The position numbers and the translations under genes were made by a program. Positions 1 to 5,608 of a stretch of DNA of 6,044 nucleotides are shown here, in pieces. Origin of the DNA: Ruminococcus sp. Its GTDB lineage: Bacteria; Bacillota; Clostridia; Oscillospirales; Ruminococcaceae. The DNA lies in NCBI GenBank assembly GCA_017544125.1, contig JAFYET010000223.1, positions 1 through 6,044 on the forward strand. The letters run 5' to 3'. The notes under the pieces were generated by a model that searched no databases, was not told the origin of the DNA, and saw only the letters and a program-made list of their open reading frames with translations. How positions within the stretch are numbered: position 1 is the stretch's first letter; each line of letters opens with the position of its first letter.

Positions 1-1
1 C

Positions 2-59
2 CACGGGTAGTAAGACCAAGTAGGCAAAAAAAGAACAGCCGCTTTAGCGGCTGCCCGTG
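2..59. other. Nested hairpin element at left edge
   Basis: CACGGG at 2-7 is the exact reverse complement of CCCGTG at 54-59. Directly inside the right arm is a perfect 7-bp hairpin, CAGCCGC (36-42), loop TTTA (43-46), GCGGCTG (47-53). Together they could form a two-stem structure with an A-rich single-stranded stretch (about 26-35). It may be the 3' part of a structured transcript or a terminator of a gene to the left, but no T tract follows the inner hairpin on the plus strand. On the minus strand the inner hairpin is followed by a T-rich stretch, the complement of 26-32, so it could act as a terminator in that direction. The window edge hides the rest. Confidence 0.5.
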
Positions 60-69
60 AATGTAATGC

Positions 70-128
70 GGCGCTAAACTTTCGGTGCCCCTTGAGGGGC
101 TAAGTCAGTAATAGCCCCTTTTAGGGGC
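70..128. other. Bistable GCCCC/GGGGC hairpin cluster
   Basis: Two perfect hairpins lie in tandem: GCCCC (87-91) TTGA GGGGC (96-100), and GCCCCT (114-119) TTT AGGGGC (123-128). An alternative fold is equally visible. GGGGCTA (96-102) pairs with TAGCCCC (112-118) around a 9-nt loop, and GCCCC (87-91) then pairs with GGGGC (124-128) outside it. A further stem, GGCGC (70-74) with GTGCC (85-89, one G-U pair), competes with the first hairpin. The folds are mutually exclusive. The pairings are directly visible; any switching role is speculation. Confidence 0.5.
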
Positions 129-133
129 AGAGC

Positions 134-158
134 AAACCACCACTTTAGTGGTGGTTTT
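134..158 (+). terminator. Rho-independent terminator-like hairpin
   Basis: AAACCACCAC (134-143) and GTGGTGGTTT (148-157) form a perfect 10-bp stem with a TTTA loop (144-147). On the plus strand a short run of T (155-158) ends the stem. This fits an intrinsic terminator for a transcript entering from the left, possibly the same RNA that carries the hairpins at 2-128. The T tract is short and partly in the stem, so strength is uncertain. Confidence 0.6.
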
Positions 159-168
159 GATTTGTAGA

Positions 169-200
169 AAACGGCTCGATAAATCAATACCAAGCCGTTT
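169..200. other. 8-bp stem-loop of unknown role
   Basis: AAACGGCT (169-176) and AGCCGTTT (193-200) are perfect reverse complements enclosing a 16-nt AT-rich loop (177-192). The right arm ends in TTT and is followed by ATAT. It may be a weak second terminator on the plus strand or a remnant of a larger element. The stretch 201-259 between it and the next terminator shows no coding sign and no other convincing structure. Confidence 0.4.
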
Positions 201-259
201 ATATGTCAGATGATTCTAGATAGCAAAACAATGCAAATATCGCATTCCTTTTCCCATAC

Positions 260-297
260 GCAAAAAGAGCAGCCCTTTTTCAGGCTGCTCTTTTTGC
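260..297 (-). terminator. Strong bidirectional terminator after the protease gene
   Basis: GCAAAAAGAGCAGCC (260-274) and GGCTGCTCTTTTTGC (283-297) form a perfect 15-bp stem with an 8-nt loop (275-282). The GC-rich core is flanked by A5/T5, so a T run follows the core in both directions. On the minus strand it begins 17 nt beyond the protease stop codon (315-317), the usual position for an intrinsic terminator. It can also stop plus-strand transcripts arriving from the left. Confidence 0.9.
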
Positions 298-314
298 ATT
301 AGGTGTATAGGGGG

Positions 315-3059
315 TTAGTTATCTTTCCTTTTGAGCACTACAGCTGCAACAAGTGCTGCTGCCATAACTGCAAGCGAGACCTCTGCACTTGTCTTGGGGT
401 TTGCGGTGTTTGCGCTGCTGTTGGCTGCCTGCTTGTTTTCAGACTTCTGCTTGGTTTTTGCAGGCTTGTCTTCACTCTTGGCAGGCTTTTCTTCGCTTTG
501 CTGCTCAGGCTTGTCTTCATTATCTGTTGGCTTTTCATCAGTGGGTTTTGAGTCTTCCTCGTTTTGCTCAGTCTCTTCTTCTTGCTTTTCATCAGCCTTA
601 GCTCCGGCAGGTATAACAAGCTCAGCATTGCTGAATTCATCATAGGTTTCGGCTTCAATGTATATATCGCCCATGTAGTTCATTTTTACTACGGCGGTGT
701 TTCTTATAAAGCCGTTTTTCTCGTCCTCCTCGGTAACGGTGTAGTCATATTCCGCAACCTTGCTCTCATTAAATGCAATAGAGCCTAACTCTTTTATAAG
801 CTTGCCGTTTACATATACATCTACATTATCTTCTTCATTGCTTGTGTAGTTTGTTACCGTTACTTTGCATTTAACTACTTCACCTGCGTGGTAAGGCTCT
901 TCTCTTGGCGATACCTCTTCGTGAATAACGTTGTAAAGCTCAGATTCGGTAAATGCCTGTATCGAGAAATTGTCAAGCACATATTTTGATTTGTCCATTT
1001 CGGCGGTAACGTCTGCCCAGTCAAGCCATGTGCCGTCATAGTATACATAGCTCTCGCCCTTGTTTACAACAGTGGTCGAATAGACGCAGCCGTAAGGCGG
1101 CTCAAAGCCTTCGTCACTGCCGTTTTCGTCTATGTAATACTGCCGCATATTATCTATCTGGTTTTCAATTAATTCCCGGCTTTCGCCGGTCTTTGCAGAT
1201 ATTTCACTCAGCCCGTCTTCTCGTGTAACTGTTGCAATTACTGCAAAGCGTGTTCCCTCTTCAAAGTATAAAGGCTTTTCAAGATACACACGGTGATAGC
1301 CTGCGTAGGGGTAGAATTCACTCAGCGATGCCACAAGCTCGCCCTCATCGGGGTACTTTATGTCTTCATCAAGCTTGTATATCTCATACTCTACCGTTTC
1401 GTTGCAGGTAACGTTTGTAAAGCCTATGCAGTAAAATCTTGTATCATAGTCTGCTTTAAATACATTTGCCATACCCATATCGGTATCTGCATATACCTTA
1501 TGACCGGCTGACGGCAGAAGATCGTGCATCATAGGTTTTTTTGAACTCAGCTTTGATGAGTCGGCATTCTCTGTAAGTTTAAACGTAAAATCAAAGCTCT
1601 CAAAGCACATTAACGACTGGTCATAGTATGAAACATAGAAATACCCGTCGCCGCCGTTGCCCCAGTAGATGTAATCAGTATCAGCAGAGCCCCAGCTGTT
1701 TCTTACTATAAAAGCTCCGTCGCCGCCTATAGTGCCGTTAGGGTCATAGAAGTATTCCTTGGGGAAGTTATCATCATACCCGATTATTGTAACGCCGTGG
1801 TCAGCACCCGTACACTTATTTTTGCTGTTCTCGTCATCAGGGTCGTAGAACATATCATAGGTGTACTGGCACCAGTATTTTGCCCTGAAAACATCATCGG
1901 TGATCTCGCCGTTTTCATCTATGTAGGTCATATAGTCGCCCTTTTGCGGAGTCTTGGTGGGACCGTTCGTCGCCATATTCAAACCAAAAGAAACGGCTCT
2001 GCCTTCCAAAAGCTCGTTCTTTATAGCATTGAGCCCGTATTCGCTGAATTGATACTCGCCGTTTTCGCCTTTCAGCGCTACTGAGGGGAGTATAGAAGAA
2101 TGGTCAAGCTCAAAGCCCATATACCTTAGCTCTTCGGCTACCGACCAATCCATTGCCTTTACTTTGCTGTAATCAAGGTTTATTCTGTAATAAACGCCCT
2201 CGCCCTTGTACCAATCGTCATAACCGGGGGTGAGTGACATTGAACCTATGCAGCTTCGCTCTTCAACGAGCTTTCTCAGCTCGTCATAGTTTTCAAAGGT
2301 GAATTCTTCCGATTCTACACCTTCTACCGATATAGCATCTTCGGTATTGTGCGGGTCCTGCTCATCGGTAAGGGTATAGAACTTAATACTGCCGTTTATG
2401 TAGTAGTTGCTCAGGTAGGGGGCGTATTCTTCAAAGCAAGGCCCCTGCAGTGAACTGAACAGCGTTGTTGCAAGTGCAAAAATACCGCCGCAGAACTTAT
2501 CATCATATAATACCGTAGGGTCTGGATCGTCTTTTTGAAGCTCATAAGCATAGCGGTAGCGAGTGTTGCCTTCACCTGCCTGTGCAGGGTAGTATGAATC
2601 ATTTGTAAGGGGAGTATACGAAAACCATGCAAGGTGACGCTCTGAATAATCAAAATCGCCATAGCCCTTTTGCTTCATAGTTTCAAGGTCATAGCCCGAT
2701 TCAAACATTGTGCTTATCTCGGCAGCCGCCATGACTGAAAATGCCCAGCACGTGCCGAACTGTCCCTGATCCTTTATCGGCGGAACATAGCATTTGCCGT
2801 CAACATCACGAAGGTCAAAGCTCGTCTGTTCAGGCTTTGCAGGCACTACCGATGGTGTGTCAGTAACATAGCCGTAGTCGGCATCTTCAAGCAGTTCATT
2901 CATAGAAGCTGCGGTGTTATGCACAAGCTCGTCATAATGCTCTTCGATATAATCACGTGAAAATCCGCTGTCATACGCATTTGCACAAAGGCTTACCGAA
3001 GACGCACTTATTGCCATTACAAGTGACGCGGTAAACGCTATCAGCTTTTTAAGTTTCAA
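315..3059 (-). CDS. Secreted papain-like (C1) cysteine protease, cell-surface type
   Basis: Predicted extracellular cysteine endopeptidase of 914 aa, counted from TTG at 3059. That start follows a near-perfect ribosome binding site by 9 nt and places MKLKK directly before the hydrophobic core of a signal peptide, with cleavage likely after ANA (residue 28). The C1 catalytic domain covers about residues 80-490: oxyanion Gln98 and nucleophile Cys104 in DQGQFGTCWAF, His421 in ADHGVTIIGYDD, Asn454 in FIVRNSWG. A lectin-like domain follows (about 510-705), then an Ig/CARDB-like beta domain (about 710-815), a charged linker (823-886) and a sorting-like tail NPKTS-hydrophobic-KRK (887-914). This order is familiar from clostridial surface C1 proteases. 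The Cys-His distance (317 residues) is far above the roughly 135 of papain, so a large insertion is present. The substrate is unknown. The gene is monocistronic by its own promoter and terminator. The family call is firm; surface anchoring is inferred. Confidence 0.9.
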   Translation of the reverse strand: MKLKKLIAFTASLVMAISASSVSLCANAYDSGFSRDYIEEHYDELVHNTAASMNELLEDADYGYVTDTPSVVPAKPEQTSFDLRDVDGKCYVPPIKDQGQFGTCWAFSVMAAAEISTMFESGYDLETMKQKGYGDFDYSERHLAWFSYTPLTNDSYYPAQAGEGNTRYRYAYELQKDDPDPTVLYDDKFCGGIFALATTLFSSLQGPCFEEYAPYLSNYYINGSIKFYTLTDEQDPHNTEDAISVEGVESEEFTFENYDELRKLVEERSCIGSMSLTPGYDDWYKGEGVYYRINLDYSKVKAMDWSVAEELRYMGFELDHSSILPSVALKGENGEYQFSEYGLNAIKNELLEGRAVSFGLNMATNGPTKTPQKGDYMTYIDENGEITDDVFRAKYWCQYTYDMFYDPDDENSKNKCTGADHGVTIIGYDDNFPKEYFYDPNGTIGGDGAFIVRNSWGSADTDYIYWGNGGDGYFYVSYYDQSLMCFESFDFTFKLTENADSSKLSSKKPMMHDLLPSAGHKVYADTDMGMANVFKADYDTRFYCIGFTNVTCNETVEYEIYKLDEDIKYPDEGELVASLSEFYPYAGYHRVYLEKPLYFEEGTRFAVIATVTREDGLSEISAKTGESRELIENQIDNMRQYYIDENGSDEGFEPPYGCVYSTTVVNKGESYVYYDGTWLDWADVTAEMDKSKYVLDNFSIQAFTESELYNVIHEEVSPREEPYHAGEVVKCKVTVTNYTSNEEDNVDVYVNGKLIKELGSIAFNESKVAEYDYTVTEEDEKNGFIRNTAVVKMNYMGDIYIEAETYDEFSNAELVIPAGAKADEKQEEETEQNEEDSKPTDEKPTDNEDKPEQQSEEKPAKSEDKPAKTKQKSENKQAANSSANTANPKTSAEVSLAVMAAALVAAVVLKRKDN
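318..401 (-). other. C-terminal cell-wall sorting-like signal of the protease
   Basis: Residues 887-914 read NPKTS, then about 18 hydrophobic Ala/Val/Leu-rich residues, then KRKDN at the C-terminus. This is the three-part layout of sortase substrates. NPxTx motifs resemble class-B-type sortase sites such as NPQTN and NPKTG. The last residue is Ser rather than the usual Gly or Asn, so sortase cleavage is uncertain; the tail may simply act as a membrane anchor. No sortase gene lies in the window. Confidence 0.6.
402..593 (-). repeat. Low-complexity Glu/Lys/Pro linker in the protease
   Basis: Residues about 823-886 are almost entirely E, K, D, P, Q, S, T and N, with loosely repeated EKP, EDKP and DKPAK units. 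This is typical of a disordered spacer that carries a surface domain across the cell wall. The repeats are imperfect at DNA level and create long open frames on the opposite strand that should not be taken as genes. Confidence 0.75.
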
Positions 3060-3062
3060 AGC

Positions 3063-3075
3063 GATCATCTCCTTT
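3063..3075 (-). promoter_or_regulatory. Ribosome binding site deciding the protease start
   Basis: On the minus strand this reads AAAGGAGATGATC, matching the full anti-Shine-Dalgarno complement AAAGGAGGTGATC at 12 of 13 positions. The ATG at 3068-3066 is part of this site and has no spacing from AGGAG, so it cannot be the normal start. The in-frame TTG at 3059-3057 lies 9 nt after AGGAG, the ideal distance. Confidence 0.85.
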
Positions 3076-3131
3076 GCATTGATTTGTTAATTTTACCAAA
3101 TGTTTTCATATTGTTTATAAATCTTTAGACA

Positions 3132-3160
3132 ATTATACCATTATTATATTATTTTGTCAA
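3132..3160 (-). promoter_or_regulatory. Consensus sigma-A promoter of the protease gene
   Basis: On the minus strand there is TTGACA (3160-3155), a 17-nt spacer, then TATAAT (3137-3132), preceded by TGG as an extended -10. Both hexamers match consensus exactly. Transcription would begin near 3125, giving a leader of about 65 nt before the TTG start. The surrounding DNA is very AT-rich, which would favour strong transcription. Confidence 0.85.
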
Positions 3161-3180
3161 TAGTGAAAAATCAATTATAT

Positions 3181-3200
3181 ATTATTTAAAGGTAAATAAT
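3181..3200. other. AT-only inverted repeat between regulator and protease genes
   Basis: ATTATTTA (3181-3188) and TAAATAAT (3193-3200) are perfect reverse complements around AAGG. It lies 14 nt beyond the stop of the AraC-type gene and 20 nt upstream of the protease -35. It could be a weak terminator (no GC pairs in the stem, no clean T tract), an AT-rich UP-like element or a protein-binding site. I see no stronger terminator between the two genes. Confidence 0.4.
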
Positions 3201-3213
3201 CTCCACTTCGCTC

Positions 3214-3960
3214 CTATTCCGTCATCACCGTCCTGCGGTAATGGGTATCCCGATATTTCTTCGGGCTTGTATCGAAATATCGGCGAAACACCCTCGCAAA
3301 ATGGCTGTATGAAGAAAAATGCAGTATATCCGAAATCTCCGACAGCGTGAAATCAGAGAATTTGAGCATATTCTCTGCCGTTTCCATTCGCTTTATCATG
3401 ATGTATTCGGTGATGTTCATGCCCGTTTCTCGCTTGAAAAGCACCGACAGGTATGAATCGCTGAGCCTGCACATATCGGCAAGCTCGCTTACAAGAATAG
3501 GCTCGTGCAGGTGGTACTGAATGTAATCCATACACAGAATGACCGGCTTTGAAAAGACATTTGCTTTCTTGACCGCCGCTACCTGCCTGGTGAAATATTC
3601 GGTCATCTCAATGTGCAGGTCATACTGCTCGTCAAGAGTGTCTGCGCTGTCACAGCGGCGTATGAACACATCGCTTGCGTTGTAGGCTTTCTCGGCATCC
3701 ATTCCGCCCTCAATGGCAAATCGTGTGCAAAGTGTAGCATGGCATATATTTAAGTAGCGCAGATTTATCACAGGATCGTCTGACAAATGCCCCACACCTT
3801 CGGAGGTTATCATTCTTTTTGATTCATCGACAGAGTGCAGGTCGCCGTTTTTTAAAAGCTCAAACTGCCGCATATCATCATCGTACCTGTGATGATGAAA
3901 GCTGTTCTCTCGGTTTGTGTATTCAAGGTATGAAACCTGCTTGTCCATAGTTTCTTTCAT
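3214..3960 (-). CDS. AraC-family transcriptional regulator
   Basis: A 248-aa DNA-binding regulator. The C-terminal third is a standard AraC/XylS domain with two helix-turn-helix units: the first around residues 154-176 (SELADMCRLSDSYLSVLFKR region) and the second around 206-237, ending in the family signature ARVFRRYFDTSPKKYR. The N-terminal part, about 140 residues, shows no obvious AraC cupin fold. It is a helical-looking domain containing RFAIEGG and AYNASD, similar to sensor parts common in clostridial AraC/YesN-type regulators; its ligand is unknown. I chose ATG at 3960 because AGGGGG lies 8 nt upstream; a GTG at 3969 is in frame but sits within that site. The gene is divergent from the MATE transporter, with a shared inverted repeat between them, so it most likely controls that transporter and itself. 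Confidence 0.9.
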   Translation of the reverse strand: MKETMDKQVSYLEYTNRENSFHHHRYDDDMRQFELLKNGDLHSVDESKRMITSEGVGHLSDDPVINLRYLNICHATLCTRFAIEGGMDAEKAYNASDVFIRRCDSADTLDEQYDLHIEMTEYFTRQVAAVKKANVFSKPVILCMDYIQYHLHEPILVSELADMCRLSDSYLSVLFKRETGMNITEYIMIKRMETAENMLKFSDFTLSEISDILHFSSYSHFARVFRRYFDTSPKKYRDTHYRRTVMTE

Positions 3961-3968
3961 AACTATCA

Positions 3969-3974
3969 CCCCCT
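3969..3974 (-). promoter_or_regulatory. Ribosome binding site of the AraC-type gene
   Basis: AGGGGG on the minus strand, 8 nt before ATG at 3960. The GTG at 3969 overlaps its last G and is too close to be used normally. The site is unusually near the predicted transcription start (about 3970), so that transcript may contain only part of it. Confidence 0.65.
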
Positions 3975-3976
3975 AC

Positions 3977-4005
3977 ATAATAGCATATTTCTTTGATAAG
4001 GTCAA
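3977..4005 (-). promoter_or_regulatory. Promoter of the AraC-type gene
   Basis: On the minus strand there is TTGACC (4005-4000), a 17-nt spacer and TATTAT (3982-3977), with TGC directly before the -10 (extended -10). Each hexamer has one mismatch to consensus. The left arm of the 14-bp inverted repeat fills most of the spacer, so a protein bound there should block RNA polymerase. Confidence 0.75.
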
Positions 4006-4035
4006 GATATATGACGAAAAACAAAGAAATATGCT
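3982..4035. promoter_or_regulatory. Perfect 14-bp inverted repeat, probable regulator operator
   Basis: AGCATATTTCTTTG (3982-3995) and CAAAGAAATATGCT (4022-4035) are exact reverse complements, separated by 26 bp. Half-site centres are 40 bp apart, about four helical turns, so both face the same side of the DNA. The left arm overlaps the regulator's -35/-10 spacer. The right arm ends where the MATE -35 would begin. This suits a dimeric AraC-type protein that represses its own gene and activates the exporter. The repeat is seen; binding and effect are inferred. Confidence 0.75.
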
Positions 4036-4063
4036 GTACTTTCCTTTTTCTTTATGCTATAAT
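4035..4063 (+). promoter_or_regulatory. Promoter of the MATE transporter gene
   Basis: TATAAT (4058-4063) matches consensus and has TGC just before it, forming an extended -10. The -35 position at 17-nt spacing (4035-4040, TGTACT) matches consensus at only 3 of 6 bases. The right operator arm touches it. A strong -10 with a poor -35 next to a regulator site is the usual layout of an activated promoter. Transcription would begin near 4070, about 18 nt before the start codon. Confidence 0.75.
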
Positions 4064-4072
4064 AGCTATCTG

Positions 4073-4080
4073 AAAGAGGT
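4073..4080 (+). promoter_or_regulatory. Ribosome binding site fixing the MATE start
   Basis: AAAGAGGT, with AGAGG ending 8 nt before ATG at 4088. It decides the start: the open frame extends upstream to 3917, but that part lies antisense to the regulator gene and ahead of the TATAAT promoter. Confidence 0.75.
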
Positions 4081-4087
4081 AGATAAA

Positions 4088-5455
4088 ATGAAGAATACAA
4101 CAAATATGACTGAGGGCAGTATCCTCAAAAACCTTATATACTTTGCTATCCCCGTGCTGATAGGCAATATATTTCAGCAGTTATATAATGTAGCTGATAC
4201 AGCTATCATCGGCAATATCTTAGGCGACAATGCTCTTGCGGCGGTGGGCGCTTCGGCTCCCGTGTACGGTCTGCTGATAGGCTTTGCAGGCGGGCTTACT
4301 AACGGCTTTGCGGTCATCATTGCAAGATATTTCGGCGCTGGCAATGAGCGTGAGATGAAAAAATCCGTCGCTCTTGTCTATATTCTCTCCGCCGCTATCG
4401 CATTCGTGCTGACAGTATCAAGCATTGCCGCTTTGCACCCCTTGATGAAGGCACTTAAAACGCCAAATGATATAATCATGGGGACGGAGAGCTATATGCG
4501 CATCATTATTGCATTCTCGGCTTTGACTATCGCATACAATATGCTCGCAGGAATGATGCGTGCTATCGGTAACAGCAAAGCACCACTGTATTTTCTTATC
4601 GTCAGCACATTCGTAAACATCGGGCTTGACTTCCTTTTTGTAAAGGGTTTTGGCATGGGCATCTCGGGTGCGGCGTATGCAACTGTTATCTCGCAGGGCG
4701 TGTCGGTCGTGCTGTGCCTTATCTATGCTGTGAAAAAGTGCGGCTTTCTTATCTTCCGCAAATCAGAGCTTGTGTTTGACAAGGCGCTTCTTGGCGACCT
4801 TATCAGCACAGGGCTTTCAATGGGGCTTATGTACGCTATCGTATCTGTCGGCTCTGTTATCTTGCAGAGCGCTGTCAACAGCTTTGGCACCGCTACCATT
4901 ACCGCACACACCGCCGCAAGAAAGATAGACGATATATTCATGCTCACTCTCGGCACTATCGCCCTTTCCTCGTCAACATTTGCAAGCCAGAACTACGGCG
5001 CAGGAAAGATAGACAGAGTAAAACAGGGCATCAAGTGCAGTATCATCATCGCAGAGATATGGAGCGCTTTTTCGGTTATAGTTGCAGTTATCTTCCGCAG
5101 ACCGCTTGTGCAGGCGCTTACAGGAACGACCGATGAAGCAGTTATCGCAACAGCTTCAAAATACATCGTTATAAATATCAGCTTCTTCTTTGTGCTTAGC
5201 ATTCTGCTCGTTTTAAGAAGCAGTTTGCAGGGTGTGGGCAGAAAGCTCGTTCCCGTATCGGGCAGTGTTGTCGAGTTCCTGCTAAAGATAGTTGCAGTTT
5301 CGATTCTTGCACCAAAGCTCGGCTATCTGGGCATCTGTATCTGCGAGCCGATAATCTGGGCGGCGTGCGCAGGCATCGTGCTTGCTGATTACTGCTTCTT
5401 TATCCGCAAGATGAACGTTCGCAGGGTTGAGCGCAAAAAGGCTGCTATGGTGTGA
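4088..5455 (+). CDS. MATE-family multidrug/cation antiporter
   Basis: A 455-aa inner-membrane transporter, the normal MATE length. MATE proteins export cationic drugs, dyes or metabolites using a Na+ or H+ gradient; the substrate here cannot be told. The sequence has about 12 hydrophobic segments in two pseudo-repeated halves. TM1 has the conserved proline in IPVLIGNIFQQLYNVADT (Pro22). The halves carry matching motifs: RYFGAGN (80-86) against NYGAGK (292-297), and MRAIGNSKAPL (157-167) against LQGVGRKLVPV (370-380). The C-terminus is short and basic (RRVERKK), as expected for a cytoplasmic tail. No frameshift or missing segment is seen. It is divergent from the AraC-type regulator and probably activated by it. 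A clear terminator does not follow; only a T7 tract at 5503-5509 without a good stem is visible. Confidence 0.93.
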   Translation: MKNTTNMTEGSILKNLIYFAIPVLIGNIFQQLYNVADTAIIGNILGDNALAAVGASAPVYGLLIGFAGGLTNGFAVIIARYFGAGNEREMKKSVALVYILSAAIAFVLTVSSIAALHPLMKALKTPNDIIMGTESYMRIIIAFSALTIAYNMLAGMMRAIGNSKAPLYFLIVSTFVNIGLDFLFVKGFGMGISGAAYATVISQGVSVVLCLIYAVKKCGFLIFRKSELVFDKALLGDLISTGLSMGLMYAIVSVGSVILQSAVNSFGTATITAHTAARKIDDIFMLTLGTIALSSSTFASQNYGAGKIDRVKQGIKCSIIIAEIWSAFSVIVAVIFRRPLVQALTGTTDEAVIATASKYIVINISFFFVLSILLVLRSSLQGVGRKLVPVSGSVVEFLLKIVAVSILAPKLGYLGICICEPIIWAACAGIVLADYCFFIRKMNVRRVERKKAAMV

Positions 5456-5552
5456 TCATTTAACGGATAACCCCACAAAATGCTTATTTACCTGACACCT
5501 GGTTTTTTTCTTCCATAAAGTAGAATTACCATAAACCTGCGCAATATCCCGA

Positions 5553-5581
5553 TTGACTTTTTCAGTAGTATGTGCTATGAT
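5553..5581 (+). promoter_or_regulatory. Promoter of the right-edge hypothetical gene
   Basis: TTGACT (5553-5558), a 17-nt spacer and TATGAT (5576-5581), with TGC before the -10. Each hexamer differs from consensus by one base. Predicted transcription start is near 5588, about 21 nt before the ATG at 5609. It shows that this gene is not simply part of the MATE transcription unit. Confidence 0.75.
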
Positions 5582-5608
5582 AGAATGAAGCGGGAAGGGG
5601 CGAAAACT

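Noticed and set aside
1..314. CRISPR array or intact insertion sequence
   Set aside because: The repeats are local hairpins of different sequence, not evenly spaced direct repeats, and no transposase reading frame or paired terminal repeats are present in the window. A transposon end extending left cannot be excluded.
303..788. Open frames on the plus strand (82, 104, 70 and 74 codons)
   Set aside because: They are antisense to the repetitive linker and C-terminal part of the protease, have Ser/Leu/Cys-rich composition typical of such shadows, and lack ribosome binding sites.
2976..2990. Lipoprotein lipobox at Cys25 of the protease signal peptide
   Set aside because: The sequence VSLC lacks the small residue (Gly, Ala or Ser) needed just before the Cys. 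ANA a few residues later fits ordinary signal peptidase I cleavage.
3917..4087. Longer N-terminus for the MATE protein
   Set aside because: This extension runs antisense to the regulator gene and across both promoters. The ribosome binding site at 4073-4080 and the normal MATE length support ATG 4088.
5503..5509. T7 tract as terminator for the MATE gene
   Set aside because: Only a 3-bp stem (ACC/GGT) precedes it, too weak for an intrinsic terminator. Termination here is unclear.
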